A stretch of 64,000 nucleotides of DNA, taken from the NCBI GenBank assembly GCA_016234655.1, contig JACRAU010000014.1:62001-126000 (forward strand), read 5' to 3'. The position numbers were made by a program, and so were the translations under genes. Source of the DNA: Betaproteobacteria bacterium (GTDB taxonomy: Bacteria > Pseudomonadota > Gammaproteobacteria > Burkholderiales > Thiobacillaceae). Under the pieces are notes generated by a model. The model did no database searches and was not told where the DNA came from. It saw only the letters and a program-made list of their open reading frames with translations. Shown here one piece after another: positions 56,679-64,000 of this stretch. The stretch's first letter is position 1, and every line of letters begins with the position of its first letter.

Positions 56679-57760
56679 ACCAACGCCTTGCCGTTGCGCA
56701 CGAAGGGATATTTCACCACACGTGCCTTGAGTCGTTTATCGCGAATTTCCACTTCCACCTCGTCGCCCAGATCGACGCCCACCGGGATGCGGGCCAGGGC
56801 GATGGAGGCATTCAGGGTCGGGCTGAACGAGCCGCTGGTGATCTCGCCCTCGCCTTCTTGGGTGAGCACATGCTGATGCGCGCGCAACACGCCCTTGTCC
56901 AATAGCAGCAGACCCACCAGTTGCCGGCTGACCGGCAGGCGTAGCAGGGAATCCTTGCCGATGAAATCGCGCTCGCTCTTGAGGTCGACGGTCCAGGCCA
57001 GACCGGATTCCAGCGGCGTCGTGGTCTCGGTCATATCCTGGCCGTAGAGGTTCATGCCCGCCTCCAGCCGTAGGGTGTCGCGCGCGCCGAGGCCGCAGGG
57101 TTTCACTCCGGCATCGAGCAGGGCCTGCCAGAAGAAGGGGGCGGCCGTCGCCGGCAACATGATCTCGAAACCGTCCTCGCCGGTGTAGCCGGTGCGGGCG
57201 ACGAACATTTGGCCGATCAGCACGGCATTGAAGGGTTTGATCGGGCGGGTCAGGGGCTCGCTGCCGGGCAGCGCCTGCCACAGCTTCTCGGCCGCCTTGG
57301 GGCCTTGCACCGCGATCATGGCCAGCTCGCGCAGCGGCTTGATCTCCAGATCGGGCGCGTACTTGTTGCGTTGCACCTCCATCCAGGCGATGTCCTTGTC
57401 GGCGCAGCCGGCGTTGACCACCAGGCGGAACCAGGACTCGTTCATGAAGTAGATGATGAGGTCGTCGACCACGCCGCCGCCCTCGTGCAGCATGCAGCTG
57501 TAGAGGGCCTTGCCGGTGTGTTGCAGCTTGTCGACATTGTTGGCGACCAGCTTCTTCAAGAAGTCGCGCACGCCCTCGCCCTTGATGTCGACCGGCAGCA
57601 TGTGCGAGACGTCGAACATGCCCGCATCGGTACGCACGATGTTGTGCTCTTCGATCTGCGAGCCGTAATGGATGGGCATCTCCCAACCGGAGAAGTCGAC
57701 CAGCTTGGCGTTGGCCTCGCGGTGCTTTTGGTTGAGCGGGGTGTGTTTGAGTTCAGCCAT
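56675..57760 (-). CDS. gcvT: Glycine cleavage system T protein (aminomethyltransferase)
   Basis: Transfers the methylene group to tetrahydrofolate. 361 residues from [46 protein letters not shown], and [21 protein letters not shown] with the catalytic Asp. The ATG at 57760 is preceded by AAGGTG; one 9 bases upstream is possible. The stop lies in the heptad tandem repeat. Confidence 0.97.
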   Translation of the reverse strand: MAELKHTPLNQKHREANAKLVDFSGWEMPIHYGSQIEEHNIVRTDAGMFDVSHMLPVDIKGEGVRDFLKKLVANNVDKLQHTGKALYSCMLHEGGGVVDDLIIYFMNESWFRLVVNAGCADKDIAWMEVQRNKYAPDLEIKPLRELAMIAVQGPKAAEKLWQALPGSEPLTRPIKPFNAVLIGQMFVARTGYTGEDGFEIMLPATAAPFFWQALLDAGVKPCGLGARDTLRLEAGMNLYGQDMTETTTPLESGLAWTVDLKSERDFIGKDSLLRLPVSRQLVGLLLLDKGVLRAHQHVLTQEGEGEITSGSFSPTLNASIALARIPVGVDLGDEVEVEIRDKRLKARVVKYPFVRNGKALV

Positions 57761-57778
57761 GTCGGGCACCTTGTTGGT

Positions 57779-58831
57779 TCATATACCCCCCTCCCCCGCA
57801 AGCGGGGGAGGGGCTGGGGGAGAGGGAAATCTGTTCGCGATGGGGAGCGAGCCCTCTCCCGGCTCTTCGGGCCACCCTCTGTGTGCCTGCGGCACATCCC
57901 TCGCTACGCTCGGGACCGCAACTGCGTTGCGTCCTGCGCCAAGATGGCTGGTCCCGCTTGCGGGGGAGGGTAATTGGATTTCTTCGGCGTAATAGGAACT
58001 GCGCACCAAGGGTCCCGCCTTGACCCAGGCGAAGCCCAACTCGCGCGCGGCCGCCTCGTACTCGGCGAATTCGTCAGGGTGAACGTAACGGGCCACCGGC
58101 AGATTGTCGAGCGAGGGGCGCAGGTATTGGCCGAGCGAGACGCGGGCGACACCCACGGCGCGCAGATCGCGCAGCACTTGCAGCACTTCATCTTGCGTCT
58201 CGCCCAGGCCGAGCATCAGCGCCGATTTGGCCTCGACCCCGGGTTGCTGCGCGGCCAGGGCCAGCAGTTCCAGCGAACGCTCATACTTGGCGCCCTTGCG
58301 CGCCTCGCGATAAAAACGTGGCACGGTCTCGACGTTGTGGCCCCAGACCAGGTCGCGCCGGGCGCCTTCGGGCAGACTAGCCAGGGTGGCGTTGAATACG
58401 CGCACGGCGTTGGCCTGGGTGTTGCGGAAATCGGGGGTAAGGAATTCGACGCCGATGCCGGGTTTCTGTTCACGCAAAAACCGCAAGGCCTCGGCGAAGG
58501 CGTCGGCGCCGCCGTCGTCCAGATCGTCGCGATTGACCGAGGTCAGCACCACGTAATCCAGACCCATGGTGATCACCGATTCGGCCACGCGACGCGGCTC
58601 GTCGCTATCGAACCAACTGGGCTTACCGGTCTTCACCGCGCAAAAAGCGCAGGCCCGGGTGCAAGTGTCGCCCAAGAGCATGAAGGTGGCGGTGCCCCGG
58701 CTCCAGCACTCGCCCCGGTTGGGGCACTTGGCCTCTTCGCACACGGTGTGCAGGCCCTGTCCATGCACCGCTTGGCGAGTGGCGGGGAAATGCGCCTCGC
58801 GGCCGAGATTCTGGCGAATCCAGACCGGCAT
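57779..58831 (-). CDS. lipA: Lipoyl synthase, with repeat-derived C-terminal extension
   Basis: Radical SAM enzyme inserting sulfur into octanoyl groups, e.g. on GcvH. 350 residues; auxiliary cluster Cys31, Cys36, Cys42; SAM cluster CTRACAFC (Cys57, Cys61, Cys64); LVRSSY with the conserved serine. The usual end is near EEIQL; about 62 further residues are read from a repeat (57785-57970). The start MPVWIRQ at 58831 is the shortest; a TTG 33 bases upstream is also possible. First gene after the glycine riboswitch. Confidence 0.93.
   Translation of the reverse strand: MPVWIRQNLGREAHFPATRQAVHGQGLHTVCEEAKCPNRGECWSRGTATFMLLGDTCTRACAFCAVKTGKPSWFDSDEPRRVAESVITMGLDYVVLTSVNRDDLDDGGADAFAEALRFLREQKPGIGVEFLTPDFRNTQANAVRVFNATLASLPEGARRDLVWGHNVETVPRFYREARKGAKYERSLELLALAAQQPGVEAKSALMLGLGETQDEVLQVLRDLRAVGVARVSLGQYLRPSLDNLPVARYVHPDEFAEYEAAARELGFAWVKAGPLVRSSYYAEEIQLPSPASGTSHLGAGRNAVAVPSVARDVPQAHRGWPEEPGEGSLPIANRFPSPPAPPPLAGEGGI
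57785..57970. repeat. GC-hairpin repeat, copy 3, at the 3' end of lipA
   Basis: Two outer GC-hairpin units (CTCCCCCGC-AA-GCGGGGGAG and, at the far end, CCCGCTTGCGGGGGAGGG) enclose smaller palindromes such as GTGTGCC-TGC-GGCACA. The open frame of lipA runs through the whole element and stops at its outer edge. Same family as at 20406, 47801 and 60315. Confidence 0.88.
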
Positions 58832-58925
58832 GCGGGTGATATTGCGTTGAGTTACGGTCTGCAAGACAGGCTCCGGAAACGATAAAGGGTGGTGCTCAAG
58901 AACCTGTATAGGCCCTGCTCGCACG

Positions 58926-59080
58926 CACCCCTCTGTCCTGGTACCTGAGAGATTTAGCCCCATCGGTGGCTGCCTGAGGCAGCGCTCTCCAGAGTTGCCC
59001 ATCCCCGCGGTCCTTTTGCCTGAGCGATTGCGGGTGAGTTGCGCCTTCGGCGGCACGCTGGGCGTGCACTCTCCCACGGG
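58926..59080 (-). ncRNA. Tandem glycine riboswitch
   Basis: Two consecutive glycine aptamers on the minus strand. Aptamer 1 (about 59080-59006): GGGAGAG, GCCGAAGG, CGCTCAGGCAAAAGGAC. Aptamer 2 (about 58995-58926): CTGGAGAG, CACCGATGGGG, ATCTCTCAGGTACCAGGACAGAGG. These are the signature elements of gcvT-type switches, which turn expression on with glycine. It precedes lipA by about 95 bases and should control lipA-gcvT-gcvH-gcvPA-tpx-gcvPB. No clear terminator is visible between it and lipA, so translational control is possible. Confidence 0.95.
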
Positions 59081-59097
59081 GACGATAGCTGGCCCGG

Positions 59098-59127
59098 ACT
59101 ATACCGGAGCCCGACCCGAGGCGGCAA
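59098..59127 (-). promoter_or_regulatory. Promoter of the glycine riboswitch operon
   Basis: Minus strand TTGCCG (59122-59127) and TATAGT (59098-59103), 18 bases apart, ending just before the riboswitch. The predicted start of transcription is near 59091. Confidence 0.65.
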
Positions 59128-59149
59128 GGCGGGCCGGCTGGCGCGGCTT

Positions 59150-60082
59150 TCAGGGATACTCGAGGGCGACTCGGTAGCCGGCGGCGGACAAGCCGCCCAG
59201 ATTGAGGTCTAGCCATACCTCGTATTCCTGGCTGGGGGCGATGCCGGGTTTGCCCAAGGCCTTGCCGGCCAGGTAATCGCGCGGCGTGAACACCCGCTGT
59301 GCCAAGGCCTTGTCGCGCAGATCGGTCAGGGTCAACACCATATGCGGCCAGGCCATCGTGCGCTCGGCGCGATTGCTGAAGGCGACGCGCAGCCGGGCAT
59401 TGGCCGGGCTTTCGGGGTCGGTCTCCAACGACGACGACTCCACCCGCAAGACATCGCGGTCGCGCGGCAGCGGCACGGTGCAATGCAAGGGCGCGCAAGC
59501 CGCCTCCAAATAGGGCCGCAGCATGGGCTGCCAGCCCGCCAACTCGCTGCGCCCGAAATACACCAGCTGCAAGGTAAACGACAACGTCAGCGATACCAGC
59601 AACAGGCCTCGACCGAAACGGGCAAGCCCCGATGGGCGCTCGGTCACCGGCAACTCGGACAGCAAGACATCGTCCGCGCGCTCCGCCAAGGCCAACCAAG
59701 TCGGCATGGGTTCGACATCGTCCAGGGCGGGCTCGGTACGATAGGCCGCCAGATCGGCGACGGGCTCGGGCTTGGCCGCCACCGGCCGTGCCGTGGGCGT
59801 GGGCGTCGGCTCCGGCTCGAATTTCGGCAACTCGAAATCCAGGTCGATGCGCGGCTCCAGCCTCTCGCTCGACGGCTCGACGGTGGGGTTTGGCGTTTGG
59901 CCCGAGGCCGGCTTGACCGGCTCCGCCCCCTCGGCCGGCGGAATCGCGATCTCGGGCAACAAGGCGTCGTAGGCGTTGAACACCGCGTTGCAGTGGCCGC
60001 AACGGACCAGGCCGCGCTTGGCGTCGAGTTGCGCTTGGCCGACCCGGAAGGTGGTGCGACATTCGGGGCAGGCGGTCAGCAC
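59150..60082 (-). CDS. Zinc-ribbon and DUF3426 domain protein
   Basis: 310 residues: N-terminal MJ0042-type zinc ribbon CPECRTTF (Cys5, Cys8) / RCGHC (Cys28, Cys31), a Pro-rich acidic linker, a membrane helix near 160-178 (LLLVSLTLSFTLQLVYFG) and a C-terminal DUF3426 beta domain. The GTG at 60082 overlaps the prmA stop by 7 bases (GTGCTGA), which fixes the start. Always found after prmA in betaproteobacteria; function unknown, perhaps a membrane-bound regulator. Confidence 0.88.
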   Translation of the reverse strand: MLTACPECRTTFRVGQAQLDAKRGLVRCGHCNAVFNAYDALLPEIAIPPAEGAEPVKPASGQTPNPTVEPSSERLEPRIDLDFELPKFEPEPTPTPTARPVAAKPEPVADLAAYRTEPALDDVEPMPTWLALAERADDVLLSELPVTERPSGLARFGRGLLLVSLTLSFTLQLVYFGRSELAGWQPMLRPYLEAACAPLHCTVPLPRDRDVLRVESSSLETDPESPANARLRVAFSNRAERTMAWPHMVLTLTDLRDKALAQRVFTPRDYLAGKALGKPGIAPSQEYEVWLDLNLGGLSAAGYRVALEYP

Positions 60083-61023
60083 CGCTTCACCCCTTCCAGG
60101 CAGACCCAGCCCTCCTCCGCCGCCCACAAGCGCATGTCGAAATCGGCGCCGTAGGCGGCGAGGATATCCTCGGCCTGGGCCTCGAGGATGCCGGACAACG
60201 CGATGCGGCCGCCGCAACGGACCCGGGCCGCGAGCAAGGGGCGCAGGGCGCGCAGCGGGTTGGTCAGGATATTTGCCACCAAGACATCGTAGATCGCTTT
60301 GGGCTTAGCGATTGCCCCCTCCCCCTCTGGGGGAGGGTTGGGGAGAGGGATAGGCGGTAGCTCATCGGCCGTGCAAAACATGGCCTCGATCTTATTGCGT
60401 TCGGCGTTGTCGCGCGAGGCGGTCACCGCCTGCGGGTCGATATCGACCCCGAGCACCCGGCCGGCGCCCAGCTTGACGGCGGCGATGGCGAGGATGCCGG
60501 AGCCGCAGCCGTAATCGAGCACGCTCTGGCCCGCCTGCACGTTCTGCTCCAGCCAGCGCAGGCAGAGCCGGGTGGTCGGGTGACTGCCGGTGCCGAAGGC
60601 CAGGCCGGGGTCGAGCTCGATGCAGATCGCTTGCGGGTTGGGCGGCTCGTGCCAGCTGGGCACGATCCAGAGACGGTCGGAGATGCGGATGGGCTCGAAC
60701 TGGGATTGGGTCAGGCGCACCCAATCCTGCTCTTCGATCTTTTCGACTTGGTAATCCGCCGGCACGGTGAGCTTGCCTTGGCGGGCGGCCTCGGCGATCA
60801 AGGCCGGGACATCGGCCTCGGCCGGCAGCAGGGCCTCGACCCAGTTGCGTTGCCAGGACTTGGGCTCGTCCAAGCCGGGCTCGCCGAACTGCGGTTGCTC
60901 GGCCTCGGTGCCGGCATCGCGGTCCTCGATGGAGACCGACAAGGCGCCGGACGCCATCAAGGCATCGGACCAGGCCTCGGCCTGATCGGCGTCGGCGGGG
61001 AGCTTCAGGGACAGCCAGGCCAC
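60076..61023 (-). CDS. prmA: Ribosomal protein L11 methyltransferase, with small repeat insert
   Basis: 315 residues: N-terminal L11-binding domain, then SAM-binding motif VLDYGCGSGILAIAA, GVDIDPQAV and NPP-type motif in the VANILTNPL segment. A 12-residue insert (LPNPPPEGEGA, about residues 224-235), encoded by a GC-hairpin repeat, lies between strand 4 and the catalytic VLVANIL strand. 16 bases downstream of accC in the accBC-prmA order. Confidence 0.95.
   Translation of the reverse strand: MAWLSLKLPADADQAEAWSDALMASGALSVSIEDRDAGTEAEQPQFGEPGLDEPKSWQRNWVEALLPAEADVPALIAEAARQGKLTVPADYQVEKIEEQDWVRLTQSQFEPIRISDRLWIVPSWHEPPNPQAICIELDPGLAFGTGSHPTTRLCLRWLEQNVQAGQSVLDYGCGSGILAIAAVKLGAGRVLGVDIDPQAVTASRDNAERNKIEAMFCTADELPPIPLPNPPPEGEGAIAKPKAIYDVLVANILTNPLRALRPLLAARVRCGGRIALSGILEAQAEDILAAYGADFDMRLWAAEEGWVCLEGVKRC
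60315..60350. repeat. GC-hairpin repeat, shortened copy 4, in frame inside prmA
   Basis: CCCCCTCCCCCTCTGGGGGAGGG followed by GGGGAGAGGG, a 36-bp relict of the repeat at 20406, 47801 and 57785. A multiple of three, it adds 12 codons without breaking prmA. Confidence 0.8.
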
Positions 61024-61038
61024 CGACGTCTCGCCTCC

Positions 61039-62385
61039 TTATTTATGAATACCGAGTTTCTTTTCGAGGTAGTGAATACTCACGCCGCCTTGCAGCACGG
61101 CGGCATCCTGCAACAAGTCTTGGTGCAGCGGGATGTTGGTCTTGATACCTTCGACGATCATCTCGGACAAGGCGATGCGCATGCGGGCGATGGCCTGGTC
61201 GCGGGTGGCGCCATAGGTGATGAGCTTGCCGATCATGGAGTCGTAATGCGGCGGCACCATGTAGTTCTGGTAGACATGCGAATCGACCCGCACGCCGGGG
61301 CCGCCCGGGGCATGGTAGAGGGTGATGCGGCCGGGCGAGGGCACGAAGTTGTAGGGGTCTTCGGCGTTGATCCGGCACTCCAGGGCATGACCGCGGAACT
61401 GCACGTCCTTCTGCTTGACCGAGAGATGCTCGCCGGCCGCGATGCGAATGCTCTCCTGCACGATGTCGACGCCGGTGATCAACTCGGTGACCGGGTGCTC
61501 GACCTGGACCCGGGTGTTCATCTCGATGAAGTAGAACTCGCCGTCCTCGTAGAGAAACTCGAAGGTGCCGGCGCCGCGGTAGCCGATCTGGCGGCAGGCC
61601 TCGGCGCAGCGCTCGCCGATCTTGTTGCGCAGCTTGGGATCGAGACCGGGCGCCGGCGCCTCTTCCAACACCTTCTGGTGCCGGCGCTGCATGGAGCAGT
61701 CGCGCTCGCCCAGGTGCACCGCATCGCCGTGCTCGTCGGCCAGGACCTGTATCTCGATGTGGCGCGGGTTGAGCAGGTACTTCTCCATGTAGACCACGGG
61801 ATTGTTGAAGGCCGACTGCGCCTCGCCCTGGGTCAACTGGATGGATTGCAGCAGGTTGGCCTCGGTGTGTACCACGCGCATGCCGCGGCCGCCGCCGCCG
61901 CCGGCGGCCTTGATGATGACCGGGTAGCCGATCTCCTTGGCCATGCGCAGGCACTCGTCCGAATCGTCCGGCACGGCGCCCTCGGAACCGGGCACGCAGG
62001 GCACGCCGGACTTCTTCATCGCGTCCTTGGCCGAGACCTTGTCGCCCATCAGGCGGATGGTGTCGGGCCGGGGGCCGATGAAGACGAAGCCGGAACTCTC
62101 CACCCGCTCGGCAAAGTCGGCGTTTTCCGACAGGAAGCCGTAGCCGGGATGGATGGCCTCGGCGTCGGTCACCTCGGCCGCCGCGATGATGTGCGGCACG
62201 TGCAGATAGCTTTTGGCCGAGGGCGCCGGGCCGATGCAGACCGACTCGTCGGCCAGCTTGACGTACTTGGCGTCGGCGTCGGCCTCGGAGTGCACGGCCA
62301 CGGTCTTGATGCCCATCTCGCGACAGGCACGCTGGATGCGGAGGGCGATCTCCCCCCGATTGGCTATGAGAATCTTTTCAAACAT
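61039..62385 (-). CDS. accC: Biotin carboxylase subunit of acetyl-CoA carboxylase
   Basis: ATP-dependent carboxylation of biotin on AccB in fatty acid synthesis. 448 residues: [17 protein letters not shown] start, glycine loop [26 protein letters not shown] active site. All catalytic segments intact. 14 bases after accB. Confidence 0.98.
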   Translation of the reverse strand: MFEKILIANRGEIALRIQRACREMGIKTVAVHSEADADAKYVKLADESVCIGPAPSAKSYLHVPHIIAAAEVTDAEAIHPGYGFLSENADFAERVESSGFVFIGPRPDTIRLMGDKVSAKDAMKKSGVPCVPGSEGAVPDDSDECLRMAKEIGYPVIIKAAGGGGGRGMRVVHTEANLLQSIQLTQGEAQSAFNNPVVYMEKYLLNPRHIEIQVLADEHGDAVHLGERDCSMQRRHQKVLEEAPAPGLDPKLRNKIGERCAEACRQIGYRGAGTFEFLYEDGEFYFIEMNTRVQVEHPVTELITGVDIVQESIRIAAGEHLSVKQKDVQFRGHALECRINAEDPYNFVPSPGRITLYHAPGGPGVRVDSHVYQNYMVPPHYDSMIGKLITYGATRDQAIARMRIALSEMIVEGIKTNIPLHQDLLQDAAVLQGGVSIHYLEKKLGIHK

Positions 62386-62399
62386 GGCTAGGCATCACC

Positions 62400-62855
62400 T
62401 CAGCCGATCACGAACAGCGGCTCGCCGTATTCGACGGGTTGACCGTTCTCCACCAGGATCGCCTTGATCGTGCCACCGACGTCGGCCTCGATCTCGTTCA
62501 TCAGTTTCATGGCCTCGATAATGCAGAGCGTGTCGCCGGCGCCGACCGACTGGCCGACCTCGACGAAGGCCTTGGCACCCGGCGACGGCGTACGGTAGAA
62601 GGTGCCGACCATGGGCGACTTGACCACGTGGCCCTCGGGCAAGCCGGGCTCGCTGGGCTCGGCCGCAGCCGCTGCCGGGACCTGCGCCGAAACCGGGATG
62701 GTTTGCATATGGCCCATCATCGGCGACATCATCATCTGGCCGCCGGCCACGACGCGGGTGATGCGAACCTTCTCTTCGCCCTCGGTGATCTCCAGCTCGG
62801 CCACGCCCGAGTCCTGCACCAGGTCGATCAGTTTTTTCAGCTTGCGTAGATCCAT
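62400..62855 (-). CDS. accB: Biotin carboxyl carrier protein
   Basis: 151 residues: N-terminal [23 protein letters not shown], a flexible Ala/Pro linker and a C-terminal biotinyl domain with the biotin-accepting Lys117 in EAMKLMNEI. The ATG at 62855 has GGAG upstream; a longer frame is rejected. Follows aroQ after 4 bases. Confidence 0.98.
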   Translation of the reverse strand: MDLRKLKKLIDLVQDSGVAELEITEGEEKVRITRVVAGGQMMMSPMMGHMQTIPVSAQVPAAAAAEPSEPGLPEGHVVKSPMVGTFYRTPSPGAKAFVEVGQSVGAGDTLCIIEAMKLMNEIEADVGGTIKAILVENGQPVEYGEPLFVIG

Positions 62856-62859
62856 TGAA

Positions 62860-63345
62860 TTACTCCTCCATCGCATTGAGGGCATAGCCCAGGGCGAACA
62901 GATAGCCCATGGCGCCCAGACCGCTGATCACGCCGACCGCCAGATCGGAAAAATAGGAATGGTGGCGGAAGGTCTCGCGGGCATGGACATTGGACAGATG
63001 CACCTCGATAAACGGGATCGCCACCCCGGCCAGGGCGTCGCGCAGGGCGACGCTGGTATGGGTGTAGGCGGCGGGATTGATGATGATGAAACCCACACCC
63101 TCGGTGCGGGCCTGATGAATACGGTCGACCAGATCGCTCTCGGCGTTGCTCTGGAAGGTCTCGACCACGACGCCGCTGGCGGCCCCCTGTTCCTTCAGGG
63201 CCTGGTCGATATCGGCCAGGGTCTGGTGGCCATAGTGCTCCGGCTCACGGCTGCCAAGCAGGTTGAGATTGGGGCCGTGAAGGACTAGGATTTTGCTCTT
63301 GGCCGCCGAGGCGGCGGCCGACGGCGGCGAACGCTTGGAAGGCAT
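62860..63345 (-). CDS. aroQ: 3-dehydroquinate dehydratase (type II)
   Basis: Shikimate pathway dodecameric dehydratase. 161 residues: [19 protein letters not shown], the mobile loop with Arg/Tyr, [17 protein letters not shown] and [14 protein letters not shown] are intact. A Ser/Ala-rich N-terminal extension of about 15 residues may not be translated; an internal start is not excluded. Heads aroQ-accB-accC-prmA. Confidence 0.96.
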   Translation of the reverse strand: MPSKRSPPSAAASAAKSKILVLHGPNLNLLGSREPEHYGHQTLADIDQALKEQGAASGVVVETFQSNAESDLVDRIHQARTEGVGFIIINPAAYTHTSVALRDALAGVAIPFIEVHLSNVHARETFRHHSYFSDLAVGVISGLGAMGYLFALGYALNAMEE

Positions 63346-63373
63346 GACAGCGGGTGCCGGCTGGTTGAAAGTG

Positions 63374-63389
63374 GCGGCAAGTTTGCCGC
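63374..63389. promoter_or_regulatory. Palindrome between aroQ and the ELM1-like gene
   Basis: GCGGCAA-GT-TTGCCGC, two exact 7-base arms, 29 bases upstream of the aroQ ATG in the divergent intergenic region. Possible operator or leader hairpin. Confidence 0.4.
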
Positions 63390-63434
63390 AATTAGCCGCC
63401 AGTTGTCTAGAACTTACCGGAAATTGCCGTTTTT

Positions 63435-63466
63435 TTGACCAGCCGCCTCCAATATCTATTTATACT
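63435..63466 (+). promoter_or_regulatory. Candidate promoter of the ELM1-like gene
   Basis: TTGACC (63435-63440) with AT-rich TATTTATACT 16-20 bases downstream. The ATG follows only about 10 bases later, so the mRNA could be nearly leaderless. Confidence 0.45.
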
Positions 63467-63475
63467 CAGGGCCTT

Positions 63476-64000
63476 ATGCGGTTTTCCTCGGCATCCCCAC
63501 TGAATATTTGGCGCCTGATCGACGGCAAAGCCGGCCATGAAAAGCAGACCTTGGGCCTGGCTCAGGCACTAAGCCGGCACGTTGCCGTCAAAATCCACGA
63601 CGTTCGCGTCGATTCGAGCCCTTCAGGCCCGCTGGACTGGCTCTTGGGCCGCTTCCCCGCCGGCGCCGGCCTGCCCGACCCGCATATATTAATAGGCGCG
63701 GGCCACCGCACCCATTTCGCCCTGCTCGCCGCCCGCCGGGCCCGTGGCGGCCGAACCGTGGTGCTGATGCGGCCCAGCCTGCCCACGCGCCTGTTCGACC
63801 TTTGCCTGATCCCGGAACACGACGGGCCGGCCGCCCGCCCCAACATCGTCACCACCCGTGGCGCCCTCAACGCGGTCACACCCAGCCGGCAGCACCGGCC
63901 CGAACTCGGCCTGATCCTGATCGGCGGCCCCTCCGGCCACACCGCCTGGGATAGCCGGCACATCGTCGAGCAGATCGAACGCCTGCTCGGCATGACCCCG
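63476..64000 (+). CDS. Mitochondrial fission ELM1-like protein (partial, C-terminus off the window)
   Basis: First 175 residues. It begins MRFSSASPLNIWRLIDGKAG and continues HEKQTLGLAQALSRH, ILIGAGHRTHFALLAARRARGG and LIPEHDGPAARPNI, the pattern of the ELM1 family of glycosyltransferase-fold proteins. In plants ELM1 recruits a dynamin to mitochondria; in bacteria the role is unknown, possibly sugar transfer onto envelope components (inference). The frame is open to the last base of the window. Confidence 0.85.
   Translation, partial: MRFSSASPLNIWRLIDGKAGHEKQTLGLAQALSRHVAVKIHDVRVDSSPSGPLDWLLGRFPAGAGLPDPHILIGAGHRTHFALLAARRARGGRTVVLMRPSLPTRLFDLCLIPEHDGPAARPNIVTTRGALNAVTPSRQHRPELGLILIGGPSGHTAWDSRHIVEQIERLLGMTP

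Noticed and set aside
58832-59077. Upstream extension of lipA by about 80 residues
   Set aside because: The extension runs through the glycine riboswitch on the same strand, so it is not protein-coding. The start at 58831 or a nearby TTG is used.
60580-62391. 603-codon plus-strand frame opposite accC and prmA
   Set aside because: Antisense to the well-supported accC and prmA genes; biased composition only.

Overview
The window looks like chromosomal DNA of a GC-rich betaproteobacterium, most likely of the Nitrosomonadales/Thiobacillaceae type (inference from gene order and protein flavour, not from an rRNA gene). It is almost entirely core genome in dense operons with ATGA overlaps. Typical betaproteobacterial blocks are rplM-rpsI-argC-erpA; kdsD-kdsC-lptC-lptA-lptB-rpoN-ptsN-hprK-rapZ; rpoE-rseA-rseB-rseC-mucD-lepA-lepB-DUF4845-rnc-era-recO-pdxJ; rplU-rpmA-obgE-proB; and aroQ-accB-accC-prmA. 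No rRNA, tRNA, prophage or CRISPR array was seen.

Layout. 1-5,650: Fe-S insertion, arginine synthesis, ribosomal proteins and ubiquinone genes (coq7, ubiX). 5,640-13,670 (minus strand): a Gx transporter/NusG-II pair, RapZ/HprK/PtsN control proteins, sigma-54, LPS transport and Kdo synthesis. 13,790-17,110: a CPA2 antiporter and a degenerate EAL-HDOD protein. 17,170-29,300 (minus): pdxJ, a toxin-antitoxin pair and an outer-membrane beta-barrel gene inserted before recO-era-rnc-lepB-lepA, then the sigma-E operon. 29,430-36,560: nadB, a small accessory island (REP-associated transposase plus a zinc-ribbon/deoxyribosyltransferase-like gene), pepA and lptFG. 36,560-41,310: an ECF sigma operon, then rplU-rpmA-obgE-proB. 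41,360-49,720: Y-family polymerase, a small protein resembling half a sulfur oxygenase reductase, membrane proteins, thrB, a LOG protein and polA. 49,740-52,590: c-di-GMP genes and dgkA. 52,580-59,130: a glycine-riboswitch operon, lipA-gcvT-gcvH-gcvPA-tpx-gcvPB. 59,150-64,000: a zinc-ribbon protein, prmA, accCB, aroQ and the start of an ELM1-like gene.

The most unusual content lies in repeats and small accessory genes. (1) A 150-residue protein carries a Cys / HxxxH / Glu pattern like the first half of sulfur oxygenase reductase and has its own AT-rich promoter region and terminator. (2) A GC-hairpin repeat family is read through in frame inside polA, lipA and prmA. (3) A second family of palindromic elements has arms built of degenerate heptads (GGNNNGA); two inverted copies bracket gcvH, and one has expanded to about 14 tandem copies. 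(4) REP palindromes with a cognate transposase supply the TAG stop codons of nadB, proB and the Y-family polymerase. (5) Two GAAC-N4-GTTC boxes, like Gram-positive SOS boxes, precede the Y-family polymerase. (6) A 140-bp insertion with 12-bp direct repeats splits the kdsD/kdsC overlap. All family assignments come from reading the sequence and recalling family motifs; no search was run.
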